From NCBI RefSeq assembly GCF_900113715.1, contig NZ_FOQK01000012.1, forward strand, positions 28,260 through 92,259: 64,000 nucleotides of DNA. The letters run 5' to 3'. Positions 44,262 to 51,557 of this stretch are shown here, piece after piece. The notes below the pieces were generated by a model. That model saw only the letters and a program-made list of their open reading frames with translations, was not told the DNA's origin and ran no database searches. The position numbers and the translations under genes are program-made. Source of the stretch: Pseudoselenomonas ruminantium (GTDB lineage Bacteria > Bacillota > Negativicutes > Selenomonadales > Selenomonadaceae). How positions within the stretch are numbered: position 1 is the first letter of the stretch; each line of letters begins with the position of its first letter.

Positions 44262-45209
44262 TTAAAAAGGACAAACATTTTTCAGTTGTCGTATCTTTTG
44301 TGCAGGAACCATTCGGTTAGGCATTATCACGAATATACGCTTATCGATATCCAATTCCAAGTGAAAATTCAAGCACTGCGGAATTTGCTCAGGAACATAC
44401 TCGCGCATCAATTCTTTGCAAATTAACGTAGATTCCGTCAGCCAATTGATAATAAAATCAGCCTTACGTTGTACTTGTAAACTAGTTCCGGCAGAAGTTA
44501 CGCCTAGTCCTGGCCCAACATAAACAGAATCTCCAATCTGGACTGGTGCCATTATACCGGCCTTACGCATTTGATAATACTGCTGCGATGATAAATCATA
44601 TTCGAGCGAGGCACCTTTCAGTCTAAACGTATCGAGTAGTTCCGGCCAATTGGCTTGAATGATCTCAATAAGTTCTTTATCAGCAAATACGGCGTTTCCT
44701 TGATGGTCGGGAATTATCTTGAGGAAATACATGTCCTCTTTATGGAGAGGTATAAAGCCAATGAGCAGCTCTCCTGTACGCTGACAAAAATCATTTTCGA
44801 CAGTTTCCCCTAAGTGAAAGTGATATAAGTGCCAATCATTCAGCATGCCATCTTCATAAAGGACATCTTTCATCTTTTTGCTCAATCTATCCATTACCGG
44901 CTGGCCGCTACGTAATTTCCGAGCAATTTCATCAATCACTGGCTTGTATTTGACATATGTATTGGCTAGACTCTGTTCTAACGCCTTGGAGTAATAGACT
45001 TTTCTATGTATCGGCTTTATGCAGCGATTGTCATAATTCAAAAATACATGCAATAGCTCAGCGGATTTATGATAAGATTGCTGTTCCTCTGTTTCTGCCA
45101 ACGGATTCTCGCGCATGCCTTTTTCAAGCACACGGTCATATTGTTCCTGTGTCACATTTTCCTTAAAATAATCCAGAATACCTTGCGACATATCCTTATA
45201 TAAATCCAT
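44262..45209 (-). CDS. Orphan protein of unknown function, accessory cargo
   Basis: 315 residues from ATG 45209, which has GAGGTG at seven bases. No family recognised. Soluble and charged; notable segments are NDWHLYHFHLG, RTGELLIGFIP, MYFLKIIPDHQG and LELDIDKRIFVIM. The His-rich HLYHFHLG followed by a strand-rich region is suggestive of an enzymatic centre, but I cannot name one. The gene is much more AT-rich than the surrounding element and is oppositely oriented, as expected of a later-acquired cargo gene (defence or toxin-like roles are possible). A long upstream frame extends to 45518 without ribosome binding site. Confidence 0.65.
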   Translation of the reverse strand: MDLYKDMSQGILDYFKENVTQEQYDRVLEKGMRENPLAETEEQQSYHKSAELLHVFLNYDNRCIKPIHRKVYYSKALEQSLANTYVKYKPVIDEIARKLRSGQPVMDRLSKKMKDVLYEDGMLNDWHLYHFHLGETVENDFCQRTGELLIGFIPLHKEDMYFLKIIPDHQGNAVFADKELIEIIQANWPELLDTFRLKGASLEYDLSSQQYYQMRKAGIMAPVQIGDSVYVGPGLGVTSAGTSLQVQRKADFIINWLTESTLICKELMREYVPEQIPQCLNFHLELDIDKRIFVIMPNRMVPAQKIRQLKNVCPF

Positions 45210-45429
45210 AGCCATCACCTCACTATATATTATAGCAAAAACCATTGCATTTGACCGGTCAACTCGGTACGATAGCCATAGAGAAAATCCCCATACTTTG
45301 CGGAACCGACAATCCCCTTCCCTTGGTATCATGCGCCTTGGCGCTGATATATATTGGTTGTCATTCCGCAACGGAGCCGCGCGGAGTGACGACCGCGCGG
45401 CTCTGTTGCTTTGTAAAGGAGGTTTTATC

Positions 45430-45657
45430 ATGGAAGCCAAGAAAGAGGATTTGACCTGTACGTTGAAGCTCAAATTCATCAAGGGACAGACGGCAGCCGG
45501 CAAGGATGTGTATGCCATGGTGACGTTCCCGCATGTGAATCCCGAGGTCGCGGATGGGGATATGTACGAGGTGGCAGCCCTTTTGGGGCGGCTGCAGGAG
45601 CGTACCGTCAGCGCGATCGTCCGCGTGGACAGCGCATCCCTGATTCGTGTGGGCTAA
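45430..45657 (+). CDS. DUF1659 family protein
   Basis: 75 residues starting at ATG 45430 after AAAGGAGG. The pattern LTCTLKLKFIKGQTAAGKDV, then a central acidic loop and RTVSAIVRVDSASLI matches DUF1659, small beta-rich proteins of unknown function found in Firmicute elements. It is followed at 21 bases by a DUF2922 gene, a usual pair. A GC-rich hairpin (GGAGCCGCGCGG / CCGCGCGGCTC, 45371-45402) precedes it and may be a transcriptional stop for the region upstream. Confidence 0.78.
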   Translation: MEAKKEDLTCTLKLKFIKGQTAAGKDVYAMVTFPHVNPEVADGDMYEVAALLGRLQERTVSAIVRVDSASLIRVG

Positions 45658-45678
45658 GCGTAAAGGAGGTATTGCTTT

Positions 45679-45894
45679 ATGAAGAAGACGCTGATTTTGG
45701 TGTTCAATCGTGCTGATGGCAAGACGTCGGAGCTGGTGGTTTCGGAGCCGCGTGAGGACGTCACGAAAGCGGAGGTCGATGCCTTTGTAACGAAGGTACA
45801 GGAGACGAAATTCTTCCTTATCAACGGCATGGCGCTGACGTCGCTCAAGAAAGCGTTCATCCGCACGGTGGATGAGGCAGAGATTACGGCCTGA
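45679..45894 (+). CDS. DUF2922 family protein
   Basis: 71 residues, ATG 45679 after AAAGGAGG. Begins KKTLILVFNRADGKTSELVV and ends in the ALTSLKKAFIRTVDEAEI segment seen in DUF2922 proteins. Function unknown. It always travels with DUF1659 and YvrJ genes; the three form a conserved module here. Its stop overlaps the YvrJ start by one base. Confidence 0.8.
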   Translation: MKKTLILVFNRADGKTSELVVSEPREDVTKAEVDAFVTKVQETKFFLINGMALTSLKKAFIRTVDEAEITA

Positions 45895-46052
45895 TGGCGG
45901 ATGCAGCCATGGAGCAGACCATTCTCACGGCTATATCTGCCGTAGGGTTCCCGATCGTGGTGACGTTCTACCTCTTGACCCGTTTCCAACGGTCGATGGA
46001 TAATCTGACGGATAAGATCGGCGAACTCATCAAGGAACTCCAGCGGCACTAG
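45894..46052 (+). CDS. YvrJ family small membrane protein
   Basis: 52 residues starting at ATG 45894 inside the previous stop (TGATG). One hydrophobic span (TAISAVGFPIVVTFYLLTRF) followed by an amphipathic, charged helix (MDNLTDKIGELIKELQ): the YvrJ family. Its topology (single span plus charged tail) would suit a holin-like or antiholin-like partner of the amidase, but this is only a suggestion. Confidence 0.8.
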   Translation: MADAAMEQTILTAISAVGFPIVVTFYLLTRFQRSMDNLTDKIGELIKELQRH

Positions 46053-46068
46053 CTGACTGCCATACCCT

Positions 46069-46117
46069 AAAACGCGGGCGGCTGACCGGTCAATTTGACT
46101 GGTCAGCCGCCTGTTTT
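46069..46117 (+). terminator. Terminator after YvrJ module built from operator-like palindromes
   Basis: AAAACGCGGGCGGCTGACC pairs with GGTCAGCCGCCTGTTTT. The loop region contains two further TTGAC/GGTCA half-sites, so the hairpin is made from two copies (46082-46093 and 46095-46106) of the element's recurring palindrome. Confidence 0.8.
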
Positions 46118-46188
46118 GGTGGAAACGATTTTTTGCCTGTGTAAATCGTGTTATAATAAAGCCTGTAAAAGAACTGTGGTGACAGGAG

Positions 46189-46330
46189 TTCGAACGATTC
46201 GGCGATTTTTCGAACGATTCTTTACTTCGCTAAAGTCAGCGAGAACCCTTATGCCACAAGGCGTGAATGCATATACGTAATTGAACATGGGCGAATCGTT
46301 CGAACGATTGGGGCGGATTTCGAACGATTC
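46189..46330. promoter_or_regulatory. Four-site operator array TTCGAACGATTC
   Basis: TTCGAACGATTC occurs at 46189-46200, 46209-46220 and 46319-46330, and TTCGAACGATT at 46299-46309. They form two pairs, each with exactly 20-base spacing (two helical turns). The third copy extends to the palindrome AATCGTTCGAACGATT. A TATAAT at 46152-46157 lies just upstream. The array precedes the AlbA_2 gene, whose C-terminal winged helix is a candidate binder. Confidence 0.75.
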
Positions 46331-46352
46331 GCGAAAGTAATGGAGTACCGCG

Positions 46353-47864
46353 ATGAGCAGCATCAAAATACAATTACAGCAGATTGTTGACAATCTGTGC
46401 AAACAGCATGAATCCTATGACCTTGAGTTCAAGGAGGCGCAGACGTCGTTGCCAGACAGTTTCTGGGAGACGTATTCTTCCTTTGCCAATACGGCTGGCG
46501 GCTATATCCTGCTGGGGATTCGGGAAAATCCCTGGGGGATTTCCGGGGTCAAGAATCCGGATAAGATACTGAAAGACCTTTGCAATAGTGCAAACAATAA
46601 GTCTGTAGTCAATCATAATCTGCTGGAGAATCAAAACCTGCAGGTGCATACGGTTGGCGACAAGAAGATAATCTCTGTCTATATTCCCGAGCTGGCTGAG
46701 GAGAAGAAACCCTTGTATTTGAAGGGGAATCCGCTGCGCGCTTATATCCGCATCCATGAGGGAGATTACAAGATCACGGAAAGCGACCTCAAGCGTTTTT
46801 CCCGCAACTCGCAGCCTGCGTTGGATAGCGAGCTGCTCGATGAATATATCCTCGAAGATTTGGATATGGACAGTGTCCTGTCCTTCAAGAATCTCCTGCA
46901 TGTGCGGTATCCATCCCGGAACTATCTGGCGATGGATAATCTGGATTTTCTGCAGACCATCGGTGCGTATCAGATTGACCGCAAAGATGGCCGCCGCGTG
47001 AAAATGACTGTGGCGTGCTTGTTGTTCTTTGGGAAATATAACGCAATCCGGCAGAAGTTTCCGTACTTTCATCTGGAGTACTTGAATCATCGGAATTGTC
47101 AAGGAAAAGAGCGCTGGAGTGACCGTGTATGCACTGGCGACCTGGAATATCCGGAACTGAATGTCTTCAGCTTTTTCCAGCTGTTACGCGAAAAGCTGCG
47201 GGCGACGATCAATGACAAGTTTGAACTTGACCAGAACAGTGAGCGCAAGTCCTCAGCAGAGCTGCAGGATGCCTTGCGCGAGGCGCTGGCCAATATGTTG
47301 ATTCATGCCGATTATTTCGATGGGGAAACCGATATAAAGGTAACGGTGGAAGATCTGTACTATACCTTCATGAATCCTGGCAAGATGCTTGTTTCGGAAA
47401 GCCAGTTTTTCCTAGGTGGGCGCACGAATCCACGCAATACGACGCTTATAACCTTTTTCCGGTATATGGGTGTATCGGAACGTGCCGGTACTGGTGGAAC
47501 GACACTGTTGAATTTTGCTAAAATCAATAAATTCCGGGCACCGGAAATCGAAACGACCTTGGCCTATACAGGCTTGAAACTTTGGATTGCAGCTCCTTTA
47601 GACTCACATCCTGAATTCGATGCGAAAGAGCAGCTCGTTTATGAATTCTTGCAAAAACATCGGCAGGGTGTAGCGGTATCGGATTTGGAGACTGCGACAG
47701 AGCTTACGAAATATCAGATTCGAAAAATCCTGAATAAATTCATCGAGCAGGAATGGGTGACAAAAACAGGACGAGCGAAAGCGACGAGATATTATTGTAC
47801 GCCAAGCATCATCGAGCGAGCGGATATTGCCGATAAGGTGAGACTCTCGTTGATGCGTCAATAA
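46353..47864 (+). CDS. AlbA_2-domain ATP-binding regulator of the element
   Basis: 503 residues, third member of this family in the window. The AlbA_2 domain is intact (ESYDLEFKEAQTSLPDSFWE, then FANTAGGYILLGIREN), the middle is ATPase-like (ALREALANMLIHADYF, FMNPGKMLV) and the C-terminus is a winged helix (VAVSDLETATELTKYQIRKI). GGAG lies 9 bases before ATG 46353. The four-site operator array in front of it suggests autoregulation. The -35 box of a downstream antisense RNA lies in its last codons. Confidence 0.8.
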   Translation: MSSIKIQLQQIVDNLCKQHESYDLEFKEAQTSLPDSFWETYSSFANTAGGYILLGIRENPWGISGVKNPDKILKDLCNSANNKSVVNHNLLENQNLQVHTVGDKKIISVYIPELAEEKKPLYLKGNPLRAYIRIHEGDYKITESDLKRFSRNSQPALDSELLDEYILEDLDMDSVLSFKNLLHVRYPSRNYLAMDNLDFLQTIGAYQIDRKDGRRVKMTVACLLFFGKYNAIRQKFPYFHLEYLNHRNCQGKERWSDRVCTGDLEYPELNVFSFFQLLREKLRATINDKFELDQNSERKSSAELQDALREALANMLIHADYFDGETDIKVTVEDLYYTFMNPGKMLVSESQFFLGGRTNPRNTTLITFFRYMGVSERAGTGGTTLLNFAKINKFRAPEIETTLAYTGLKLWIAAPLDSHPEFDAKEQLVYEFLQKHRQGVAVSDLETATELTKYQIRKILNKFIEQEWVTKTGRAKATRYYCTPSIIERADIADKVRLSLMRQ

Positions 47865-47878
47865 GAAGATAATATAGA
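47850..47878 (+). promoter_or_regulatory. Promoter of antitoxin-like RNA, locus 1
   Basis: TTGATG and TATAGA are separated by 17 bases; the -35 box overlaps the end of the AlbA_2 gene. Confidence 0.55.
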
Positions 47879-47884
47879 GGGCGG

Positions 47885-47962
47885 CTGACGGATAAGCTGC
47901 CATTCGGTCACGATTATCACCGATGAAAGAGCCTGCAGGCTGGTTACCTGTAAGGCTCTTTT
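47885..47962 (+). ncRNA. Putative antitoxin RNA of par/Fst-like locus 1
   Basis: Short transcript predicted from the promoter above to the hairpin AAAGAGCC / GGCTCTTTT. The hairpin shares sequence and layout (CAGGCTGGTTACCTGTAAGGC) with that of the RNA at 50784. It converges on the minus-strand toxin-like frame at 48091, and GGTCACGATTATCACC resembles the region around that start codon. Confidence 0.55.
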
Positions 47963-48040
47963 GTTTACGATACGCAAAGGAGCGCTCAAAGAGCGCTCCT
48001 TCGTGGTTTTCAGTCCGTTGGTTAGTCAGACCTACGTCCA

Positions 48041-48091
48041 TCAGTGTTTGCCGCTTTTTCGGATCGTGTCGTAGATTGTATCGACGATCAC
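48041..48091 (-). pseudogene. Degenerate Fst-like toxin, locus 1
   Basis: 16-residue frame from GTG 48091 with AGGAAGG upstream. Its end IYDTIRKSGKH resembles LYDAITSWKRH of the intact toxin at 51036, but the hydrophobic core is absent, so it looks like a deletion derivative. The upstream leader (GGTTAGAGGTT read on the plus strand) and a minus-strand terminator at 47977-48001 (AAGGAGCGCTC / GAGCGCTCCTT) match the organisation of locus 2. Confidence 0.55.
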
Positions 48092-48195
48092 AATTTCACC
48101 TTCCTCACTGCCGTGGGATTCCCATGGTTAGAGGTTGCGGCAAACTATAGTATAGCGTGGACATAAAATGCGGCTATCGTGTTACGTGTCAGTAT

Positions 48196-48456
48196 TTAAT
48201 TACTGGTACGGCAGAGATTGTTCTCCAGCCAGTTGGTCGATATCTGCCTTTCCTGCGGCAGCAGCGCATCGACGATGTCTGTTTCATCCCAGAGCAGGAT
48301 TTTCGTTTCAGGTTCAAAGCAGCTAAAGTCATAGGTGGTAAGGGATTTCTTTCGTGATTGGAGAATGGTATTGATACGCCCTGCCGCCAGGTACTCATCG
48401 AGCATCCTATCGAGTTTCAAATGGTCACACATATCCATAACCTCCGTCAGCTCCAT
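48196..48456 (-). CDS. Hypothetical protein
   Basis: 86 residues from ATG 48456 with GGAGG five bases upstream on the minus strand. Acidic and helical at the start (ELTEVMDMCDHLKLDRMLDE), then SLTTYDFSCFEPETKILLWD. No family recognised and no neighbour on the same transcript. The frame is open up to 48504 without a site. It lies between the degenerate toxin locus and a TTGACAGGTCAA palindrome at 48581. Confidence 0.55.
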   Translation of the reverse strand: MELTEVMDMCDHLKLDRMLDEYLAAGRINTILQSRKKSLTTYDFSCFEPETKILLWDETDIVDALLPQERQISTNWLENNLCRTSN

Positions 48457-48688
48457 ACTGGCCTCCACCAGTATGAGGATAGTATATCTATTACGACGAT
48501 ACATTTCGGCAGTGTGTCCACAGATTCCTATGCTGGCAGAAATTTCGTGTTACAAGCTTACAGGGAATTTGACTGATATTTTGACAGGTCAAATCTGATA
48601 TAAGTTGTTGGTTTTAATAAAAAACAGGCGGCCATCTGGACAAATGCCTTGTCAGTCGCCCGTCTTTGATGACAGTTTGTGATTATTC

Positions 48689-49213
48689 CTATCGATGTTT
48701 TTTTACAGCAAAAAAAATTTGTAAGATGATACCAACAATAAGTAAGCCAACTTCTATTGGAGGAAGTAACTTTAAAGGAATACCGATTGCTATGAGGAGC
48801 ATAAAGAAGAAAAAAATATCTAATCGCCCTAATCGTTCTACTTTGTTCATTTTTTTCAATGCATAAAAGAGTGGAAGAGAACACAAAGTAGGTACAAGCG
48901 CAGCTCCTACGGCTATCCCCAAAAATTTCATAAGGCCATTAGGTGAGCTTATAAACTGAGAAAGAGACATGTTAGCAATAGGAAAAATAGCATAGATAAA
49001 AATTACAAGAAGTACATAAGAAAAAAAATAAATCAAAAATTTAAAGAAAGAGTTATTTAAGAATTTATTCTTAATGGTAGTTTGTGTAGGATGCTGCGAG
49101 TTGTTCATATGCGTAGGTTCATCGGTTGAGGTTTCGTTTATAACTTTGGTACCACAATTACTGCAAAAAACATCATCAGGCAACAGTTTTGCGCCACATT
49201 TTCGACAAAACAT
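48689..49213 (-). CDS. Zinc-ribbon membrane protein
   Basis: 174 residues. The N-terminus is a zinc ribbon (CRKCGAKLLPDDVFCSNCG), followed by a polar Asn/Thr-rich linker and four hydrophobic segments (about 57-80, 95-115, 130-147, 150-168). Such proteins are common in Firmicutes with no defined function. ATG 49213 follows GGAGGATATATATT. Strongly AT-rich, so likely acquired separately from the GC-rich sequence on its right. Confidence 0.7.
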   Translation of the reverse strand: MFCRKCGAKLLPDDVFCSNCGTKVINETSTDEPTHMNNSQHPTQTTIKNKFLNNSFFKFLIYFFSYVLLVIFIYAIFPIANMSLSQFISSPNGLMKFLGIAVGAALVPTLCSLPLFYALKKMNKVERLGRLDIFFFFMLLIAIGIPLKLLPPIEVGLLIVGIILQIFFAVKKHR

Positions 49214-49289
49214 AATATATATCCTCCATATAATTGATATTGTGTGATTCTGATATATAGATTCTAGCTAGCACTAAAAGTTCCTGCTA

Positions 49290-50745
49290 AAAAAGTAAGA
49301 GGCAAAGCATACACCCGTGGTATGGGCGGGATTATGCCCCATCGGGAGAAACGGAATGCGTCCTCTGCGAAGTGGACGGCAGCTAAGCCGTCCACCAAAG
49401 AGAGGACACCCGAACCATGAGGAGTTGGCACGGAGAAAGGTCGGCGGTACTTGTGGGGAGTGCAAAAGGGCGGGGAGCGGTGTTCCTCTGCGACGTGGAC
49501 GCTGGCAGTTGACGGCGGTCGAATCTCGCCAAAAGCGTCAGCATCCACCAAGGCAGGAACACCGCCGGGCGGGCGTCTCCTTACGGCAGTCTACATCGGG
49601 GCATCCCTTACTACGTGGTGCCCACCCGCCCAGCCCTGCAAACTCCCCATGAGAGGCTGGCCGCGACGTTGCCATGTGCCGCCGGAAGTACCTGCGTGCT
49701 CCTACTTTTAGCGGCAGCGTCACAGCAACCTCGCGCCCAGTATATTCTTTCGTGGCCCTCATACTGCGCTGGCGCACCACGTCCGCTGCGCTCCCGTCGT
49801 GCGGTGCTGCTCGTTACGGCGTGCAGAAAGTGCGGCCGCCGCGCCTCAGTCCTCGGTCAGCCGCCGTCCGTCGGCAGGATTTTGACCGGTCAACTTGACG
49901 CGTCATCATCGTGGCACGAATGGGAGTGCGTGCAGTCGGACGGCTCCAGCTCCCCTGCGGATTCTGTCGCGGCTCACGCACGGCATCCCGTCTTGGATTC
50001 CTTCCGATAACCGCCTTACGTCTATCGGAAGTGAGCACCCTACGGGCTGCCCCTCACACTTCCGATAGACACGGTTATCGAAAAGAATCCGCTTTCGAGA
50101 ACCTCCCACAGGTGGCCGCGTCCAGCTCCCGTCAGCGGGCTCGTCCGTGAGCCCGCCCCATCTGGCGGCGCATGGCCATAGACTGCGACGGATCATCATG
50201 CGGCAGACTCGCCACGACTGCCGCGGGCAGGACACGGCATGAACCGCCCTCCGCTGCACTGCGCCCAGGCTCCGTTCCGCTGCGGTCGGCTGATGCCGGC
50301 TCCTGCCCGAAGGTTGACCAATCAACGCTGAACAGTCAAAAGCGTCATAGTGCTCGGGTGGACAGGCTGTCCTCTCGGAATGCCACCGGCATCCCGAGAT
50401 GCCCAAGACGCCGTAAGTGCGGCTCGCCATGCGTGCCACGATTGCAGGGCAGGGGCGGACTGACGATGGCCTTACGCACGGCGCTCGGGGCTCCAGTCGC
50501 CTGCCTATGCGGGCGCTCAGGTCTTCGCGCTACTTCCGCACAGGTAGGCGCATTACGCCCACTCGACCGCGCTCCAGTCCCTCGCCAGACCGCCCCTGCG
50601 TAAGCCTCCCACAGGCCATGGGTGTCCGTGTCCTTTGGTGGACAGCTACGCTGTCCACGTCGTCCATCGACACCGCGCCTCCATGCGCCGGAGAGGCTCG
50701 CATCCGGCTCGCCAGGATTTTCCTGCAACTAAAAGGTTCTTTTCA
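49290..50745. repeat. Gene-free block of nested hairpins
   Basis: About 1.45 kb of GC-rich DNA without any frame that has a ribosome binding site or protein-like composition. It is a series of long imperfect inverted repeats: 49360-49407 (GTCCTCT / AGAGGAC with inner GTGGACGGC / GCCGTCCAC), 49479-49563 (GGTGTTCCT / AGGAACACC), 49567-49631 (GGGCGGG / CCCGCCC), 49995-50090 (GGATTC.. / ..GAATCC with inner 14-base perfect arms GTCTATCGGAAGTG) and 50621-50674 (GGTGTC / GACACC with inner GTGGACAGC / GCTGTCCAC). Several share the GTGGAC-GC core. Four TTGAC-type palindromes also lie here. Confidence 0.75.
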
Positions 50746-50748
50746 CTC

Positions 50749-50777
50749 TTGTCGTGAGGGGAGGGGCGTGGTATAAT
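50749..50777 (+). promoter_or_regulatory. Promoter of antitoxin RNA, locus 2
   Basis: TTGTCG, exactly 17 bases, TATAAT: near-consensus, as expected for an abundant antisense RNA. Confidence 0.85.
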
Positions 50778-50783
50778 CAAAGC

Positions 50784-50862
50784 AGATGAAATGATGTAAT
50801 CAGTGCATGCTGATTCCGGTAAAGAGAGCCCTTATAGGACGGTAACCTGTGAGGGCTCTTTT
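50784..50862 (+). ncRNA. Antitoxin RNA of par/Fst-like type I system, locus 2
   Basis: About 79 nt ending in a terminator (AGAGCCCTTATAGG / CCTGTGAGGGCTCTTTT). Its 5' part, ATGAAATGATGTAATCA at 50786-50802, is repeated exactly at 51012-51028 in the same orientation; because the toxin is read from the other strand, the RNA is complementary to toxin codons 3-8, just after the start. A second partial repeat (GGTAACCTGTGAGGGCT versus GGTAGCTGTAAGGCT at 50977-50991) corresponds to the terminator loop. This is the DRa/DRb layout of the Enterococcus par RNA II. Confidence 0.75.
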
Positions 50863-50869
50863 ACTATGC

Positions 50870-50898
50870 AAAAAAGCCCCGGCGATTGCCGAGGCTCT
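50870..50898 (-). terminator. Terminator of toxin mRNA, locus 2
   Basis: On the minus strand AAGAGCCTCGGC / GCCGGGGCTTTTTT forms a hairpin followed by six T. The two converging transcripts of the locus end next to each other. Confidence 0.8.
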
Positions 50899-50937
50899 TG
50901 GTTCCGCTTGCTGGTGAGACAAACGGAATCCGGGCAT

Positions 50938-51036
50938 TTAGTGCCGCTTCCATGACGTTATAGCGTCATAGAGCCAGGTAGCTGTAAGGCTGCTGGCGAC
51001 GCCGATCACGAATGAAATGATGTAATCATCGTACAT
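50938..51036 (-). CDS. Fst-like type I toxin peptide
   Basis: 32-residue peptide from ATG 51036 with a strong GGGAGGGAGGG site. It has a short acidic start (MYDDY), one hydrophobic helix (IISFVIGVASSLTATWLYDA) and a basic tail ending WKRH: the layout of Fst/Ldr-type membrane toxins. Codons 3-8 are complementary to the antisense RNA from 50784. The leader (51037-51088) contains a conserved GC-rich segment, also seen in locus 1, that may fold to delay translation. A stabilisation role for the element is inferred from the par model. Confidence 0.75.
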   Translation of the reverse strand: MYDDYIISFVIGVASSLTATWLYDAITSWKRH

Positions 51037-51094
51037 GTGAATCCCTCCCTCCCCGCCAGGAATAAACCGTGGTTAGAGGTTCGCGGCAGATAAC

Positions 51095-51124
51095 AGTATA
51101 GCACAAATTGGCAGGCAAGAACAA
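51095..51124 (-). promoter_or_regulatory. Promoter of toxin mRNA, locus 2
   Basis: On the minus strand TTGTTC, 18 bases, TATACT. Transcription would start near 51088, giving a leader of about 50 nt before the toxin. Confidence 0.65.
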
Positions 51125-51328
51125 CGAGAGTGATTGCGTGCACTAGACAAAAAAGGCTTAGGTATGCATAAAGTTCCATCATTCTAAATAGATACACATT
51201 CAGTAATCTTAAAAAATCAGCTCCATGCCGTTGGCACAGAGCTGGTCATGATTTTTATATGATTGAGTCCGAAGACCCAAAAAGGGAAAATCCACATCTT
51301 TCCTTATTAAATAGAAACATATATTTTA

Positions 51329-51447
51329 GATGGCCATACGTCAAAATCGTAGACCTTGTTGGAGGGGGGATCGTCGGGTAACATTCGGGTTTCCGTGGAG
51401 TAATTTATCAGCCACGGAAAGAAACGGAATACCGCCAAACGGCCATC
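51329..51447. repeat. Nested hairpin near attR
   Basis: Outer arms GATGGCC (51329-51335) and GGCCATC (51441-51447) surround inner arms TTTCCGTGG (51390-51398) and CCACGGAAA (51412-51420). A copy of the candidate arm site GTCGGGTAAC lies at 51373-51382. It resembles the hairpins of 49290-50745 and may serve in recombination. The 51125-51328 stretch holds only a further hairpin near 51215-51260 and no gene. Confidence 0.6.
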
Positions 51448-51557
51448 TTGAAAACGAAAAGTCCCGTGAGCCCAGTCCTATCAACGGTTCCGAGAATCCG
51501 CGACAGTACACGCCTTGTGGACATTGACAGAAATTTGTTTCTGCCCCTTCAGGGGAA

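Noticed and set aside
49264..50776. Many frames of 70-180 codons on both strands in the hairpin block
   Set aside because: GC-rich palindromic DNA yields open frames by chance; none has a ribosome binding site or recognisable motif.
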